A DNA stretch of 64,000 nt from Fragilariopsis cylindrus CCMP1102 (taxonomy: Eukaryota > Bacillariophyta > Bacillariophyceae > Bacillariales > Bacillariaceae): contig FMBT01000361.1 in the NCBI GenBank assembly GCA_900095095.1, positions 124,001-188,000 on the forward strand. The letters are read 5' to 3'. The notes beneath the pieces were generated by a model, which was given only the letters and a program-made list of their open reading frames with translations, made no database searches and was not told the origin of the DNA. Made by a program: the position numbers and the translations under genes. Each line of letters opens with the position of its first letter. Position 1 is the stretch's first letter. This document shows, piece after piece, positions 42,107 through 54,600 of the stretch.

Positions 42107-43606
42107 TCATAATGACAAATAATCACGAGGTGTTGCTGGAGAAGCAGCATCGTCTCGAGTTTTGGGTGGAGTTGTACCGGTACTGGTCTCTTCCGACTTT
42201 ATTTCTTCACTCTCTACCTCGTCATTTGTGTTCCATTCTTTTGAAGGTCTAGGGGCGTTTTCAAGCTCACCCACACGAGATAACATATCACACCGCAAAG
42301 ACGTTAACGACGGTGGCTGGAAGCCGACCATCGTGTCATCTTCCATCTCCATTGGCTGCAACGCGGAGACTCCGGCTTCAACTCTTAGAAGAGTATCATC
42401 ATTTGGCAACCAAGCTAGACGGCAAATACCTACCGACGATTCTGTAATTATGCGTGGAGCTTGAAGGTGGATCCCGCCTGGTAACCTAAGATTCCAACAG
42501 TCTACAGGAGTAATTCCGTGCCAAGAGTCGACGTCTTCAAGCTCATCCACGGCCCATCCACGGTTCCCACTTTGTGGTCCCCACGTCCAAGATGTACCTG
42601 ACCACTTCTTGTGCCAATTGAATGGTGGGACTGGTCGATAAAAAGTGGGGTTACCATCTACTGGTACTTCTTTAGCTTCGGTTTCGGCCGTGGGAGCTGT
42701 CGTCCTAATCGCTTCTTTAGAAAGAGTAGTTCTAAATAGCTTTAGACCCTGGGGCGGACATGATCCAGGTTCTACGCCCCGGCTCCATACGAACGCATGG
42801 TAAAAGATGACGCGAATTCGGCCGTCTCCGTGTCGTAAAATTAATTCGGTTGCCATGGCACCGGATTTTATAATAGAAGGCCCATTGACCATCGATACTC
42901 CAGCCAGCCGAGATTTTTGCAGTATATTGTCGGGAGTGTATTGGGACACAGGTAAAGTTTTCTGCTCCATTGAATCAAAGCAAGTCTCACAGTCCGATCT
43001 CTTAGCTCCAACGACAATAGTATGCGTATGGTCAACTATATCTTTCCCATCATTATCTTTCTTGGCATTGAGATCGACGCTGGCCACAGTCTCGTCAATG
43101 ACATCACCAATATAGTCGTATGTAGTCCTATATAGATCGAATAGGAGGAATCTAATTTTGTAAGTATTTCGTAACTTTCATTGAATTGAATTGAATTGAA
43201 TTGAATTGAATTGGATTGGATTGAATCGAATCGAATCGAATCGAACAAGCTATCAAACTACCGGTAGAAAATAATCATTGCAAAAACGATTTATGATTCC
43301 TCACCATACTCCTTTCCAGGATCCTTTGGCATGATGCTGATTGAGTAACTCCCACTGAATTGACGGTTCGTCCGTCGGTTCCTGAGATTGAGAAGCTGAG
43401 CTGTGTAGTGATACCCGATGTTTGGTTACTCTGTTCTGAGTCTGCCAGTTGGGATTTCTATGATGATGATGTTGGTGGTGTCGGGATGAAGGTGACGAAA
43501 TGAATCCCGAAACGGTGGTGATCGTCGTTATGAAAGCAACGACGACGATGGTGGCGGTGGTTTTCAAAGGAAGATTCATTGTAATATTTTTCTTTGTCGT
43601 CTTCAA
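42107..43606 (-). CDS. Plastid-targeted DUF3598-like protein, two exons
   Basis: Exon 1 is 43305-43606 and exon 2 is 42107-43127; the junction is in phase (WKGVW then TTYDYIGDVIDETV), giving 440 residues. The N-terminus has a hydrophobic signal (TTATIVVVAFITTITT) followed by VSGFISSPS, a diatom plastid-entry motif. The mature part starts IQWELLNQHHAKGSWKGVW, typical of the DUF3598 family of plastid and cyanobacterial lineages. It continues with beta-rich segments (ELILRHGDGRIRVIFYHAF, DCWNLRLPGGIHLQAP, VGICRLAWLPNDDTLLRVEA), consistent with a calycin-like barrel. Biochemical function is unknown; a soluble stromal or thylakoid ligand-binding role is only a guess. The intron contains an ATTGA repeat array. 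Confidence 0.7.
43180..43244. repeat. Pentanucleotide repeat in intron (ATTGA/ATCGA)
   Basis: Thirteen units grading from ATTGA through ATTGG to ATCGA, lying inside the intron of the DUF3598-like gene. Confidence 0.9.
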
Positions 43607-43859
43607 CTAGCTTCCTCTGAGCTTCGAAGGAATCTGGAAGTGTACAATTTTTCTAAATTTATTGTATGAAATCAACTATTACCGTAATTTCCCATCAGCG
43701 GTGATGATACGTCTAAACCATTGTTAGCGGTTGAGGTCGTACGAGGAACAGACAAAAAAATTTGACAAAAAAAGCTGTTGTAGGACTTACTTCTTCTAAT
43801 TTATGTGTGAACTAATAGCCTGTAGGGTGACTATTGTAAACAACAAAGAATCTGTATTC

Positions 43860-43860
<1 letters not shown>

Positions 43861-43893
<33 letters not shown>

Positions 43894-43919
43894 AGCAACA
43901 GCAACAGCAACAGCAACAA
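43861..43919. repeat. CAA/CAG trinucleotide repeat
   Basis: About 20 units, AACAAC... then AGCAAC..., outside any supported gene. Confidence 0.9.
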
Positions 43920-44698
43920 AACACCTGGCCATTCTATCAACACTGGCCTAGATAAATCGAATTAGAAATGGCATTATTACCCTGACAACTAACAACGTTT
44001 TCAGCATTTGTATCTTCTTCTTCTTTTACTGTTAACCAATTTATCTGGACTTTGTGGAAGATTATTATATGGATATTCTTGTGCTGTATTCAATTTGTAG
44101 TACTAGCTATTACTAGTTAGACTACTATTTAACTTTGTCTTTGTTGTTGTCACTATCATACACTCGCAAAAACGTATTTGTTGTGTGTGTTCTTTTATGA
44201 TGTTTTGATTTTTTCATCAGGATCATTCCGTTAAGAATATGTTGCATGGTTTGATTTGGATTATGTACTGTTAATCGGAGTTATCACTAACATTGATCCA
44301 TCAGTCCCACAAAAGCAATAACAACAACTAACTTCTTCCATTTTGATACCATGAATTTTCATGAATTGTAGGTAGATTGGTTGATTGGAGTTACCTGTAC
44401 AAGTTAACAAAAATAAATTTCCAGAATTCTTTCTAGAAGTGAAATCCTGAGGTTTTCCATAACACTGAAGTCAAAGTTGGAGGTTTTCAAGAAGCTGAAA
44501 AGCCAAACACCATTGAAGTTTTTCTAAATTCTGAAGAGTTTTTTTGGATGCTAAAATAATATGGAATGGGATTTTTAGTAAAGATTTATTGGGCAGAGCT
44601 ATATCCTTGTTAGGTATGAATTGAAACAAGTCTCATGCATGGGGGACTATAACAACTTCCAGAAGATCCAGTACAAATACTTACATTATAAAAGTAAG

Positions 44699-44723
44699 AC
44701 ACTACACTACACTACACTACACT
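44699..44723. repeat. ACTAC pentanucleotide repeat
   Basis: Five tandem units in intergenic DNA. Confidence 0.85.
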
Positions 44724-45205
44724 ATTACAAGTAGAGAGAAACAGCCAGCACACCATTTTAACATACGGTAAAATCACATGAAGACTCATATTATGAGTCA
44801 GGCTGAGAAGTAGTTAATGTACTTATCTGTAAGAAGATTCATTCTCTACTGTATCTGTTGCTTGTCTATCTGTGGGATCATTTCAAAATTATTGACACAA
44901 TGACTGTTGGCGTGTAGACGGGTCATCGTGGTAAGTACTGCTGTTGCGTACTTGAAGTACTTTGACTATTTGTAGACTCTGATACCGGTAAAAATTACAT
45001 GAATTACCGTACGGTAGAGCGAAGGCAATAAGAATCAAATTTGCTTTGTGCTGAGAAAATCATTTTTGAGCTACAATGCTAGTACGAAGTAGACGAAACT
45101 AAAGAAACAAGCCTGTATTGCATTATTCTTTTAAGACTACTGTAGACAATAAGTAGAATTGTGCTCGTATCAATTTCCACACAAATTCAAATAACTGATA
45201 TTACC

Positions 45206-46769
45206 ATGGAAGATGATGAACTAGATGATAGTAGTAACGGTATTATAGAGGTGGAACTGGAGCCCGAGAGACTCCAGGACGGTGCTGGAGGTAATAGACG
45301 CCAATCCATGTCTCACGAAGAGGAAAAGGAAAGACGGGCGAGTATAAAAGCTATTCTTGCGGATGATTCCATAACTCCTCATGAACGGCGACGATCGATC
45401 CAGAACTTAATGGACGGTAGAAGGAGCAGTATCGGAACGAGGAGCAGTATCGGAACAGCTTCTATAGCTTCGATGAGCAGTGGAGGGAGTGTTGATCTAT
45501 ATGGGTATGGTGATGGGAGTCCGGACGGATATCAAGAGGAATTGGACAATAATAACAGCGATGACGAAAACGAGAACGGCAATGGCGCCACATGTTGCAT
45601 TCCTGTTTCCAATGAGAATACGAAGCGTGCAGAACTCACGCGGCCTCCCTGCAACCATTATGATAGAAATTGTACCTTGATTGCACCCTGTTGCGGAGCC
45701 TCGTTTGGATGCCGTATTTGTCACGATGATAGTCCTATTCTACCACCTTTACTTATTGCGAAAAGAGCCTCTCGACGTTCCACAAGAAGCTCTTCTATGC
45801 CGGGTGGATTCACTAGCATGGAGGATAGTACCCACCGTGATACACATCATACCATCGATCGTTTCCTTGTTTCTGACATTATCTGTCGCGAATGTTATAC
45901 CAAACAGAGTTCAAAAACGTACGGTACATACATAAATCTTTTCATTTTCGCTAACAAAAAGATAATGGACATGAAAATGTTTATGGTCACGGTCGGTCAA
46001 TGTCACAAACTTACCTCTTCTTTGTTTTAATTCTTGTCTCCTCTCTTCTGAATCTGAATCGATCTGATTCTTCTTCTTATGAAGAAATAATTGTGTCAAT
46101 TGCGACATTCAGTTCGGGGAATATCACTGCAGTATCTGCAACTTATGGATGGCGAATGACGAAAATCCGTACCATTGTCCGGACTGTGGTTTCTGCCGAG
46201 TTGGTGGTGCGGAAAACTTCCAACATTGTCACGATTGTGGTATGTGTATAGACAAAACCCTTTATTCCAATCACAACTGCAAGAGTGGGAAATACAAGTC
46301 GAACTGCCCGGTTTGTCAAGAGTTCCTTTTCAGCTCTCGGAGCGCTTCTCATGAGATGCCATGTGGTCATGCGATACACTGGGAATGCTTCCGACAGTTA
46401 GCGACTCATGACTCACGTTGCCCCGTTTGCAAGAAAACAGCAGAAACAAAGGATAGGATGATGCCTACGTGGAATGCAATGGCACAGGGAATTACTTTCC
46501 AACCTGTCCCTCCTGAACTAGCCCGAGTTGTTAATGTAAGCTGTATCGACTGCGAAACATCTGAGGACGCTCGGGCCTGGCATTTTATTGGGGTCCAATG
46601 CCGCACTTGCTCATCGTTTAATACTGTGGTGGACAGGATTATTATGTCCGGTGAGGAAGCAAATGAATTCTTGGAAGCCCTTCAGAATAGAAATGACTTG
46701 GCAAATAACGAGGAAGGAAGTGAACGAATCAGTCGGCGAAGAATTAGCAGAAGACGGTCTCATTTCTGA
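45206..46769 (+). CDS. CHY zinc finger / RING E3 ubiquitin ligase, PIRH2 (RCHY1)-like
   Basis: Two exons, 45206-45918 and 46085-46769 (166-bp intron; the join reads QSSKT then NNCVNCD), 465 residues. The start is the ATG at 45206 (ACCATGG). The N-terminal 145 residues are acidic and Ser/Arg-rich, with a short repeat RRSSIGT/RSSIGT. The CHY zinc finger starts at about 146 (CNHYDRNCTLIAPCCGASFGC) and carries a Ser-rich insertion before IICRECYTKQ. It passes into the CTCHY part (CVNCDIQFGEYHCSIC, HCPDCGFCRVGG, HCHDCGMC). A RING-H2 lies at about 313-357 (CPVCQEFLF, MPCGHAIHWECF, CPVCKK), and a zinc ribbon follows (CIDCETSED, CRTCSSFN). This order is that of PIRH2/RCHY1 and plant CHYR/MIEL E3 ligases, which drive target ubiquitylation in stress and DNA-damage control. 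Targets here are unknown. Confidence 0.9.
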
Positions 46770-47533
46770 GATTATTTTTTATTATGGACTACTCATTTTT
46801 TACTGTGGGATTTTCTATTCTGTTCCATCTGTAACACCAGCCTATTATTATTTGATATATTTTATAGATTGACTAATTTTTGTACTAGTAACACCATCCT
46901 AGAATTATTGATCTTTCAATACCAACGTCTCTTCTTTAACTTTTTTAGAAGTTTCCGCCTTCCATTCTGTCAATACCTGATTCAATTATTCAACATAAAG
47001 TGATCAAAAAATTTCTCTGACTTTTTTCTGTTTCTGACATAGTACTTTATACTCAGTGAGTGCATGAGTACGTATTATATGTTTATGTACAGAGTTCTGT
47101 GGTGCTAGTCATGTAATATATGTGATGATAGTGATGGTAATCGAGGGCAACCGAGGGGAAGCGTCGGCAACGATGATAGAAACAATAACAGCATGATACG
47201 CTTGCTACTAGTAGCATGATACGAATACGTAAGATTTTAGATATAGTACAGTAGAAATAGAAGCCAAAAGGTCTAGAAAATCTATTGGTACTAGCTAGCT
47301 AAACAGTAAATGGTGAGGTAGTTTAGTTATATACACACAAATCCATACTTTAATTACCACGCTCCCTTTATATAGATTGACTAGTAAAGAAAATTGCTGT
47401 TCTTGTTTCTATTTTGCCATCGGATTGATCTTGGCTGGACAACGAAAAGATATGTACGATCGAACGGAAACGCGGATATATGTGACTGACGGGAACACGC
47501 ACCGACAATAAAATTGAGTCTTGCGAGTCAGTC
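46770..47533. other. Tail-to-tail intergenic spacer
   Basis: 3' flanks of the CHY/RING and EXO1 genes. AT-rich; no gene, RNA or element is supported. Confidence 0.5.
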
Positions 47534-49996
47534 TCATGGACTACCGTTCCATAAAAATTCATCGTTTGACTGGAAGTGACTTGCATTTGTTTCCAATTGA
47601 GAGAAAGCAATATTCGTTTTCTTGGTACTGCCTGCTCCAAAAAAGAGTGAACAGCTTGTATTAATTTTCTGCTCAGATTTATTCTTTTGTGAAAGTGAAT
47701 TTTTAGTTAGTAATGAAGTTCTCGGTTCTGGTCTGGAATTTCTCTTAACTTGGTTGGCAAATACTTCTTGTTTCTGATTGATAAAGAATGCATGAATTGG
47801 TTGATTTGTCTTCTTGAGGTTCTCTTTCGTTCTTGATTTACACGGTAAGTTAGGAGTTGGTTCATCCGGATCATCAATGCATTCGTCTAGTTCCCAGCTA
47901 TTTCTTTCTATAACGCTGCTTCCTTCCGAACAGTTTAGATTGTCACCATGAGTAGATTGACTCAGATTTGACTTTCTACATACGATGCTGAAATCGAGTG
48001 CGGTACTTGAATCGAGTGTAACTCTGCGGGGATCAGACTTACTCTCGAAGCATCTGCTTCTCGTCTGATCAATTAGTGACGTATCTAGTCGCTCACTTTC
48101 AGTAAGATTGTCTGGACATGTAGACAACAAGGATGATTGATCGAAGTCACGGGAATCAGATGTAGTCAGGTCATAAAAAGAAGAATTCAGCATATTGTTG
48201 TCGGATCCAGTGCATGTGGTGTTTTGTTTGTTGTGAGCACGTCTATCATAATCAGTTTCGCTGGATGATGAATAAGAAAAATCATTTGTATCCTTGGTAT
48301 GCCCTTCATGGTAACGGTCAAATTTGTCTATCTTAAATCTAGCACCAACACTGGATGCGTGCTTATCATCGAAATTTGCAGCACTATTAAGTTTTTTTGA
48401 TTTTTTCGAATCAGATTCATGCGAAATCTGGAAGCTAGAAGATGCACGAGATCGTTTCAAACCTTTCGATCCCGAATCATTACTTGTTGTTGAAGAGGAT
48501 AAATGCCTCCTAGCCATTCTCGGGTCAGGTTTCACAAGATATTTTAAAATGCCGCCATCTTGGTTCTTCTTTTGAGCTTTTGTATGATTTTGTTCTGCGC
48601 CCATATTTCTCTCATTCAGTGGTTTGGGTTTGCGATTTTTGTATGGATCGTTTAATATTTTTGGTTGCGTCGATAATAATTGCAAAAGGTCTCGTTTTTT
48701 CGACAAAACTGGTACTGGTACTGGTACACGTGCATCCTTTTGAACAGATTGCGTATTATCTACTGACCAGATTGGTATCGCATTCGATGTCGATGGCTCC
48801 AGTGATATATTTTTACCACGATTGGCCGATGCCGGACTAACAGTCCCGAGAAAGGACCAATCACCTTGAAATCGAGACATGAATGGAAAATGATCCGTGA
48901 AATGATGGTCGTCAACGTTATCTTCTGATGATATGCGGGCTGGGTTTAATGTTTGAATAGTCCCATCTGTATGGATTACTGGATGATAGAAAAATACAGC
49001 CTCGCTCTTTGCAAGGCGCTCCTCGTATTCGTTGATATCGATTTTCTGCTTGATTTTTTTTGGAAGAGAATTTAATATGTGACGGAATCGGACGGCGTCG
49101 TTGCGAAATGCGTTGTCACGTACTAGCTTGAATGCGCCAATCAAACCAATTCCATCTAATGTGTTAATACTGTAATCAGAGCCAGCAAGAATACAACTCT
49201 GTACGAAAAGACGGACACCGAATCCCTTGCGCTTTGCTTGTCGCACGGCTAAGCGTCGAAGAATGCCTTCTAATGTGGTATTGTTGCTTGTGACTGCTTG
49301 TGTCGCGTTTTCGGCACTGGCCGACAACAGCCAATCCATGGAAATACGATCACAGGCTCCCGTCCCACGATCAAGTTTGAATAGAATTGGAAATGACTTA
49401 TGAGCAGCTGCGCTGTATACCAGTACGTCTGAATCTTCTGTTATTATCGCATCAACCAACCCATCCAAAACAATCTTTACAAGCATTGAATCAGCCTCGT
49501 AAGGCGAAAAAACCACGTGCACAAATCCAAAACTATAATTATTGAACTCATTCTTGACATCCTTTATGACCGCATCTGTAAAGTCTTTCGTAATTCGAAT
49601 TGTTGCCTTATACTTTTCTTCCGCTTTATGTCTCTGACCGCTTCGTTTGAATCTTCTCGCTTCTATCAAATTTTGTTCACGTTTGTTTTCACGATCTTGA
49701 GTTTCATCTGCTTTGAGCGGACATCGTTTACCATCCATCACTAAATATATTCCTTTAATCCCGTATCCCTCGATCAATTCTTTGCACCTCGCAATGATGT
49801 ATCTCGCAGAAACACGAACGCATTGTTCATCAACACGGCCGCTTTCCGTTGTCTCGCACAACTTTTCAGTAATCGAATAAACACTTTTATGCATCCACGA
49901 AGATGTGTCAATCGCGATTGACTTGTTTCTATAACTTCTCAGATTGTCCTTCACAGTGCAGAATTTTAAAGCTTTATGCAGTCCCTTTATCCCCAT
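47534..49996 (-). CDS. EXO1: Exonuclease 1 (XPG/Rad2-family 5'-3' nuclease)
   Basis: 820 residues, no intron. I start at the Met of MGIKGLHKALKF (ATG at 49996, AAGATGG context), because this N-terminus is strictly conserved in FEN1/EXO1 enzymes. The frame is open to an ATG at 50074, but that would add 26 basic residues. Metal-binding residues are visible: IAIDTSSWMHK, LVMDGKRCPLK, SPYEADSML, IITEDSDVLVY and the later GSDYSINTLDGIG, which ends in the helix-two-turn-helix region. The C-terminal half is Ser-rich and disordered, as in other EXO1 proteins, and includes NQPIHAFF, a possible weak PCNA- or MLH1-contact motif (inference). EXO1 resects double-strand break ends and acts in mismatch repair in the nucleus. 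Confidence 0.92.
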   Translation of the reverse strand: MGIKGLHKALKFCTVKDNLRSYRNKSIAIDTSSWMHKSVYSITEKLCETTESGRVDEQCVRVSARYIIARCKELIEGYGIKGIYLVMDGKRCPLKADETQDRENKREQNLIEARRFKRSGQRHKAEEKYKATIRITKDFTDAVIKDVKNEFNNYSFGFVHVVFSPYEADSMLVKIVLDGLVDAIITEDSDVLVYSAAAHKSFPILFKLDRGTGACDRISMDWLLSASAENATQAVTSNNTTLEGILRRLAVRQAKRKGFGVRLFVQSCILAGSDYSINTLDGIGLIGAFKLVRDNAFRNDAVRFRHILNSLPKKIKQKIDINEYEERLAKSEAVFFYHPVIHTDGTIQTLNPARISSEDNVDDHHFTDHFPFMSRFQGDWSFLGTVSPASANRGKNISLEPSTSNAIPIWSVDNTQSVQKDARVPVPVPVLSKKRDLLQLLSTQPKILNDPYKNRKPKPLNERNMGAEQNHTKAQKKNQDGGILKYLVKPDPRMARRHLSSSTTSNDSGSKGLKRSRASSSFQISHESDSKKSKKLNSAANFDDKHASSVGARFKIDKFDRYHEGHTKDTNDFSYSSSSETDYDRRAHNKQNTTCTGSDNNMLNSSFYDLTTSDSRDFDQSSLLSTCPDNLTESERLDTSLIDQTRSRCFESKSDPRRVTLDSSTALDFSIVCRKSNLSQSTHGDNLNCSEGSSVIERNSWELDECIDDPDEPTPNLPCKSRTKENLKKTNQPIHAFFINQKQEVFANQVKRNSRPEPRTSLLTKNSLSQKNKSEQKINTSCSLFFGAGSTKKTNIAFSQLETNASHFQSNDEFLWNGSP

Positions 49997-51690
49997 CTTG
50001 ATGGTACGATATCGAACAAGCTTTTCTTTTTCACGTTGTGTCCTGTCTTGATGCCTCTTCTTCTTTTTGCCCAATAATTTTGTAGTGTTTTGAGTTTGTG
50101 TTTGCTGATTTCCTGATCGTTTGCCGTGGTGTAATAATCTATACTATTATTACCCCTGTTTGCCGTGGCTGTGTGCTTTGCCTGCGCATTTTTGATTATT
50201 TTAAAAAAGTACAGTGGATTATTTTGGCGCGAACTAATTACTAACCGAAAAAAAATCATAAAAGTAAAAATTATTACAAACTACACATTTAAACATTGCA
50301 AGAAATAACTACCTCCATGGCATGATGTCAACGAATAGAAGGAAAACAATAAGTATAGAATGGGTGGATTCAAGAGAAAAACATGCTATGAAGGTACCTG
50401 ATAACTGGTGGGTTAGTCACAATGGTACAAACTTACACAATGGCAAGAAGATAGTATCATTCGATGAAGCCAACCAAAGCTGGAATTAGTTATTGGATAC
50501 TCAAGATGTTGCTGTTGTTGTCATTTGTTTAGCACAATCTCTGGACTACTTTTTTCTCCTTCCTCCCCTACTTCTTCCTTCTTAAAGCAGTGGCAAGCTA
50601 TGCTTGACTGTACGATGGTCTTTCAATTGACACCACTCTTGTATTAAAGGTTCAATTAATTACATTCCAAGCACACAGTTTACTGGCCCATTTCATTTAT
50701 CTTGCAAAGTTTGTACCAGTGGCAATAGCTATACGTTAATAAGTCACTAAATATAAGGTTTCAGAACAAACTACAAGAGAGCTCCTTAAAAGTTTGAACA
50801 AGATGATGTGGTTACAGTAAGAATTTTCTCTGTTCTACTGGAACATGATTTACATATGATTAAGTAGTATTTTTGGCCAAAATTGCATGTGTTTTTCACT
50901 TGTTAAACCTCAATTTTTATAGTTAATTTGGTCTCTACTAAAAAATCAATATCAGTACACTCCTGAAACCAAAGTAAGCACATTATCTTCTTCCTCATAT
51001 GCAATAGAATAGATTGTTATATTTCTGTTAACACTTTGAGCATGATCTCTCCAATTTATCTGACACCCCATGCCATACAGTAGTAGTCTTTTCCAGTAAA
51101 TTCATATTTTTTCCACCTTTTTCTTGTAAAATGCGTGTATTTTATGATTTGATTTGATTTTTGATTTTTAACTGAGACTGACTAGAGTACTACTGTAGTC
51201 CCAGTTTCTCTCGTATGATTATTTTTAATCTTTCATTGTTTAAAAATGTGAGAAACAAATGGCTCGCCTCGTGAAAAATGAGTGAAAATACTGGTTATAA
51301 CGATATCTTTTGGAAGCACCAACTTGGCACATTTTTTTTTGCATACTGAATACTGTACCGACGCTAAAAGTCGGCTAATGTTCTTGTAACGTTATCCAAA
51401 ATACCATTTCTTGTTGTTTCACATATATTTTGTAAGTGTAAATTTGTCGTCGTCGTCTACGAAGATGATAAAGAACTAGCACTATCTTTTGAGAACAACA
51501 TCACAGACACTAAAAGTACGGTACAACCGTAGCATATATAATTATTAACAGTAGCGAATTTTCGCTGCTTTCGTGGGAAGGAAGACAGTCGGTGGAGTAT
51601 CGCATTAGTGCTTCGGAGAGTTGCAGCGTGTAAAGATCTGGTATTTTCTTCCCTTCTACGTGAGAAGATAGTGATCCGAGACCGTAACAA
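49997..51690. other. Divergent intergenic region
   Basis: 1.7 kb between EXO1 (minus) and the IQ protein (plus), both of whose promoters should lie here. It holds one small coding-like ORF (50322-50489); otherwise AT-rich. Confidence 0.5.
50322..50489 (+). CDS. Small ORF, 55 residues, unknown (possible gene remnant)
   Basis: ATG at 50322 to TAG at 50489. The peptide (segments RRKTISIEWVDSREKHAM and VPDNWWVSHNGTNLHNGKK) has balanced composition, three Trp and alternating polar and hydrophobic residues, unlike the low-complexity translations nearby. No family is recognised. It could be an exon or a decayed fragment of a larger gene or transposon. Confidence 0.25.
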   Translation: MMSTNRRKTISIEWVDSREKHAMKVPDNWWVSHNGTNLHNGKKIVSFDEANQSWN

Positions 51691-54600
51691 ATGGTAACGC
51701 CCAGTGACTCGCCCTCCTCCTACCGCAACAGGGACAGTGGAGATTTTTTTTCGTCGTTTGAAAAGAGCAGCGTTAAAAGTGAAATGAAGAGCTCAGGAAA
51801 TAACGATCGAAGCGCTGGTACGTACGATGGAGTGCAACGATCTTCGTGGAACGGTGTTAGTTCGACTAACGAGCATATTGGTAGTGAGGGTCACCGTCGT
51901 GGACCTTCGTTGCAATCTGGTTCGATTAGTATGTCGCCTGGTCGTAACAAACGCGGGACTAAGATCGTAACCAACGTGAATACGACAAATAAAATGGAAT
52001 CAGCCTCGTTCGCATCGCGAAAAAACGATCAATGGAACGTAAAACGAGATATTCCAACTGGTACGGTCCGCAATAATCCATTTTTACCACAACCCAAAAC
52101 GCATTCACCTCAACTAAAGCACCAAAAGAGGCAATGTGATACGTCAAATATAACTCGAGGGTCAGTAGCAGCGCGTATACTAGAGTCCGATTCGCCTAGA
52201 AGCAAGAGTGGAGGAAATACTCCTATTTCACCATCCAAGACTACAAGAGGAAGCAACGGACGGCCATCACCATCATCAACCAGTTTTCCCGGGTTTTCCC
52301 ACGATGGCAATGATGGGCCAGCATCACTCACGAGCGACAGTTCACGCTCTAACGAACGGGGGAAATGCGTCACTAATAATTCTCGTGTTTTTTCTCCTAT
52401 GGGTGGCAGTTCTTCTTGGCAGACTAAATCTTTTTCAGTCTCCCCGGAGAAAAAAATACTGCAACAGCAATCATCACAGCGTTCCAACAGCAACAACGAA
52501 AAAAGAGAAAAAGCCATTATGAATCGATCAGAACCCTCTCGGGAGGTTCCAAATGGAACGGTTAAAGCCCGTGTATCTACCATGTATAAGGAAACTAAGC
52601 CAACGGAGACGGCATCAAAATTGGAATATACGAAGACCAAAACCGTTGCGTACCATCAATCGGTGCGAGGGACTGCCGTGAAAAAGACGATGTCGGTAGA
52701 AGACGTCAAAATCGAAAACGGGACCGATAATGACAACGACGAAGATCCTTGGATCATTCCCGAGCGAAACACGGCAACTGCACAAGTCTTTGCAGGTGAT
52801 TGGGGAGAAGCAGTAGTTCCGGCCAAGAGTACAGGATCGGATGATTGGGAGACACCTGCTAAAGACTGGATCCGTTCCGGAGAATCTCAAACGGCATCTT
52901 TCCTCAACGAAGCGGAACAGAAGTCATCAAAAAGCCAAAAGACAAATTTTCACAATGCATCATTTCATAATCAGCAACAACACAATACCTCTGGTATTCG
53001 AGATGGCGATGAAATAATCCCACAGTCAGCTAAAGGAATCGTACCAGTCTCCGATGAGATGATAGGCGCTCGTGTCCAGCCATTGCAAGCACATCACGTG
53101 ATGGATGGTTTCCAGGATGGGAATTCGCGAAAAGCCTTGGACCGTACCAGAAATAGGTATGTCGCCCCAGTACTAGCTCCTCCTCCCAAGGACGCAAATA
53201 CTTACCATCGAGCTCAGGGACGAGTATCCAAAAATCGAATGAAGGAAGGCGTTGAGGCCATTAGTACAAAATCCAATCCTTCGTCATCCCAAGCATTTGA
53301 TAATTCTTTCGAACATTTTTCAACAAAAACAGGAATGATATCATCGATATCAACAGATAATGCTCAGTTAGGAAGCATCTTTGGTAAAAGTCGCGACCAA
53401 CATGTTCATTCTAGACCTGTCTCTTATACTACTACTACTTCGACAATCCGGGCAAAGCAGACAGACTTGGATACGAAGGTCCAGGAAAGCAAGAAACATC
53501 TCAGATCTTCAGATGCATTTGGATTTCCTCGGTCTTCTCATGAAATGAACGGAAATGAAAAAGTAAAAAAGGACATCTGCGAAGATGAATTTTTCGGAAA
53601 GGCGTCGTCAGATAAGACTTGCGATCATTCAAGAATTAATGAAAGGAATTCTTTGTCTCGTCGACCTTCTTCCACCATGTCGTACAATAGCAGCAAAAAC
53701 GATGAAGATGAAGATGAAGACGAAGAAGGCTGTGATAGTAATGATGAATCGAATACCCCCACAGGAGATTCCAAGAAGAAGAAGAAAGGATTCTTCAAAG
53801 GATTATTCGGTCGGAAGAATAAGGAAAAGGATAACAGCAAGAACAAAGAAACAACTAAAGACAAAAATTATAGTCAGAACCGGACGGGACGCTCTAACAG
53901 TAAAAGTAGTTTCACCGATTCTATGACGATGGACGATCCGCATTTCGTAGGGAATTCCAGATCCTTTAGTAATAGCCAAGCGCAAACCAGCAAATTATCA
54001 AGTCAAACAGGCCTGCAGTCAGGAAATATGACTTTCGACACAATTGTTGATCATTCCACACAAGAAGAGAGCCATTCTGAAGACCTGAAAGGTCGCGAAA
54101 ATCATGTTCTGAAAGGCGACACAACCGTTAGTGACATGGCAAACTCAATTGTCTTTAAGGATGTGTTTTGCCCGCCGTCTATGGCTTTGAAAGAACATAT
54201 AGTCCCGGCACTATCAACAATCGGCGATATTCCAGACGAATCATTTACGCCCACAGCTTCTCCTGTGAAGTCAATCGTGGCTCGAGACAGTAACTTTAAC
54301 GATATCGAACCTGAAAATCCTTCAGGTGTAAGTCTTTCGGAAACAACGGAAGTCGACGCGTGTGTTGATCCAGAGTTAGATCATTTAGATATAGATATGG
54401 AGATCGATAGCGAAGAAGACGAAAAAATGATAGCTCCTCTATCTAAGAGTATGCCGATGACACCACCTCCACCACCTCCGCCACCACAACGAAAGCAGAG
54501 AAAGAGTGCAACCAGCAACGTACAGCAGAGCTCAAATGAGGAGAAAAATTCGTCTCAAAAGGACTTAAATGAAACCTTGCAAAATACTGAAGAGAGAGGT

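Larger units (their letters stand above)
43607..45205. other. Long intergenic region with simple repeats
   Basis: Head-to-head spacer of 1.6 kb. It contains a CAA/CAG run (43861-43919) and an ACTAC run (44699-44723). No gene, RNA or transposon is supported; it should hold the promoters of both flanking genes. Confidence 0.5.

Noticed and set aside
43861-43919. CAA/CAG repeat as a poly-Gln coding exon
   Set aside because: Flanking sequence has stops in the relevant frames and no splice-supported gene model; treated as a microsatellite.
49997-50074. Earlier ATG for EXO1 at 50074
   Set aside because: FEN1/EXO1 enzymes begin with the conserved MGI/MGL N-terminus; the extra 26 basic residues are probably 5' UTR.
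51457-51690. 77-codon minus-strand ORF upstream of the IQ gene
   Set aside because: It begins with TTG, overlaps the likely IQ promoter, and has no recognisable domain.
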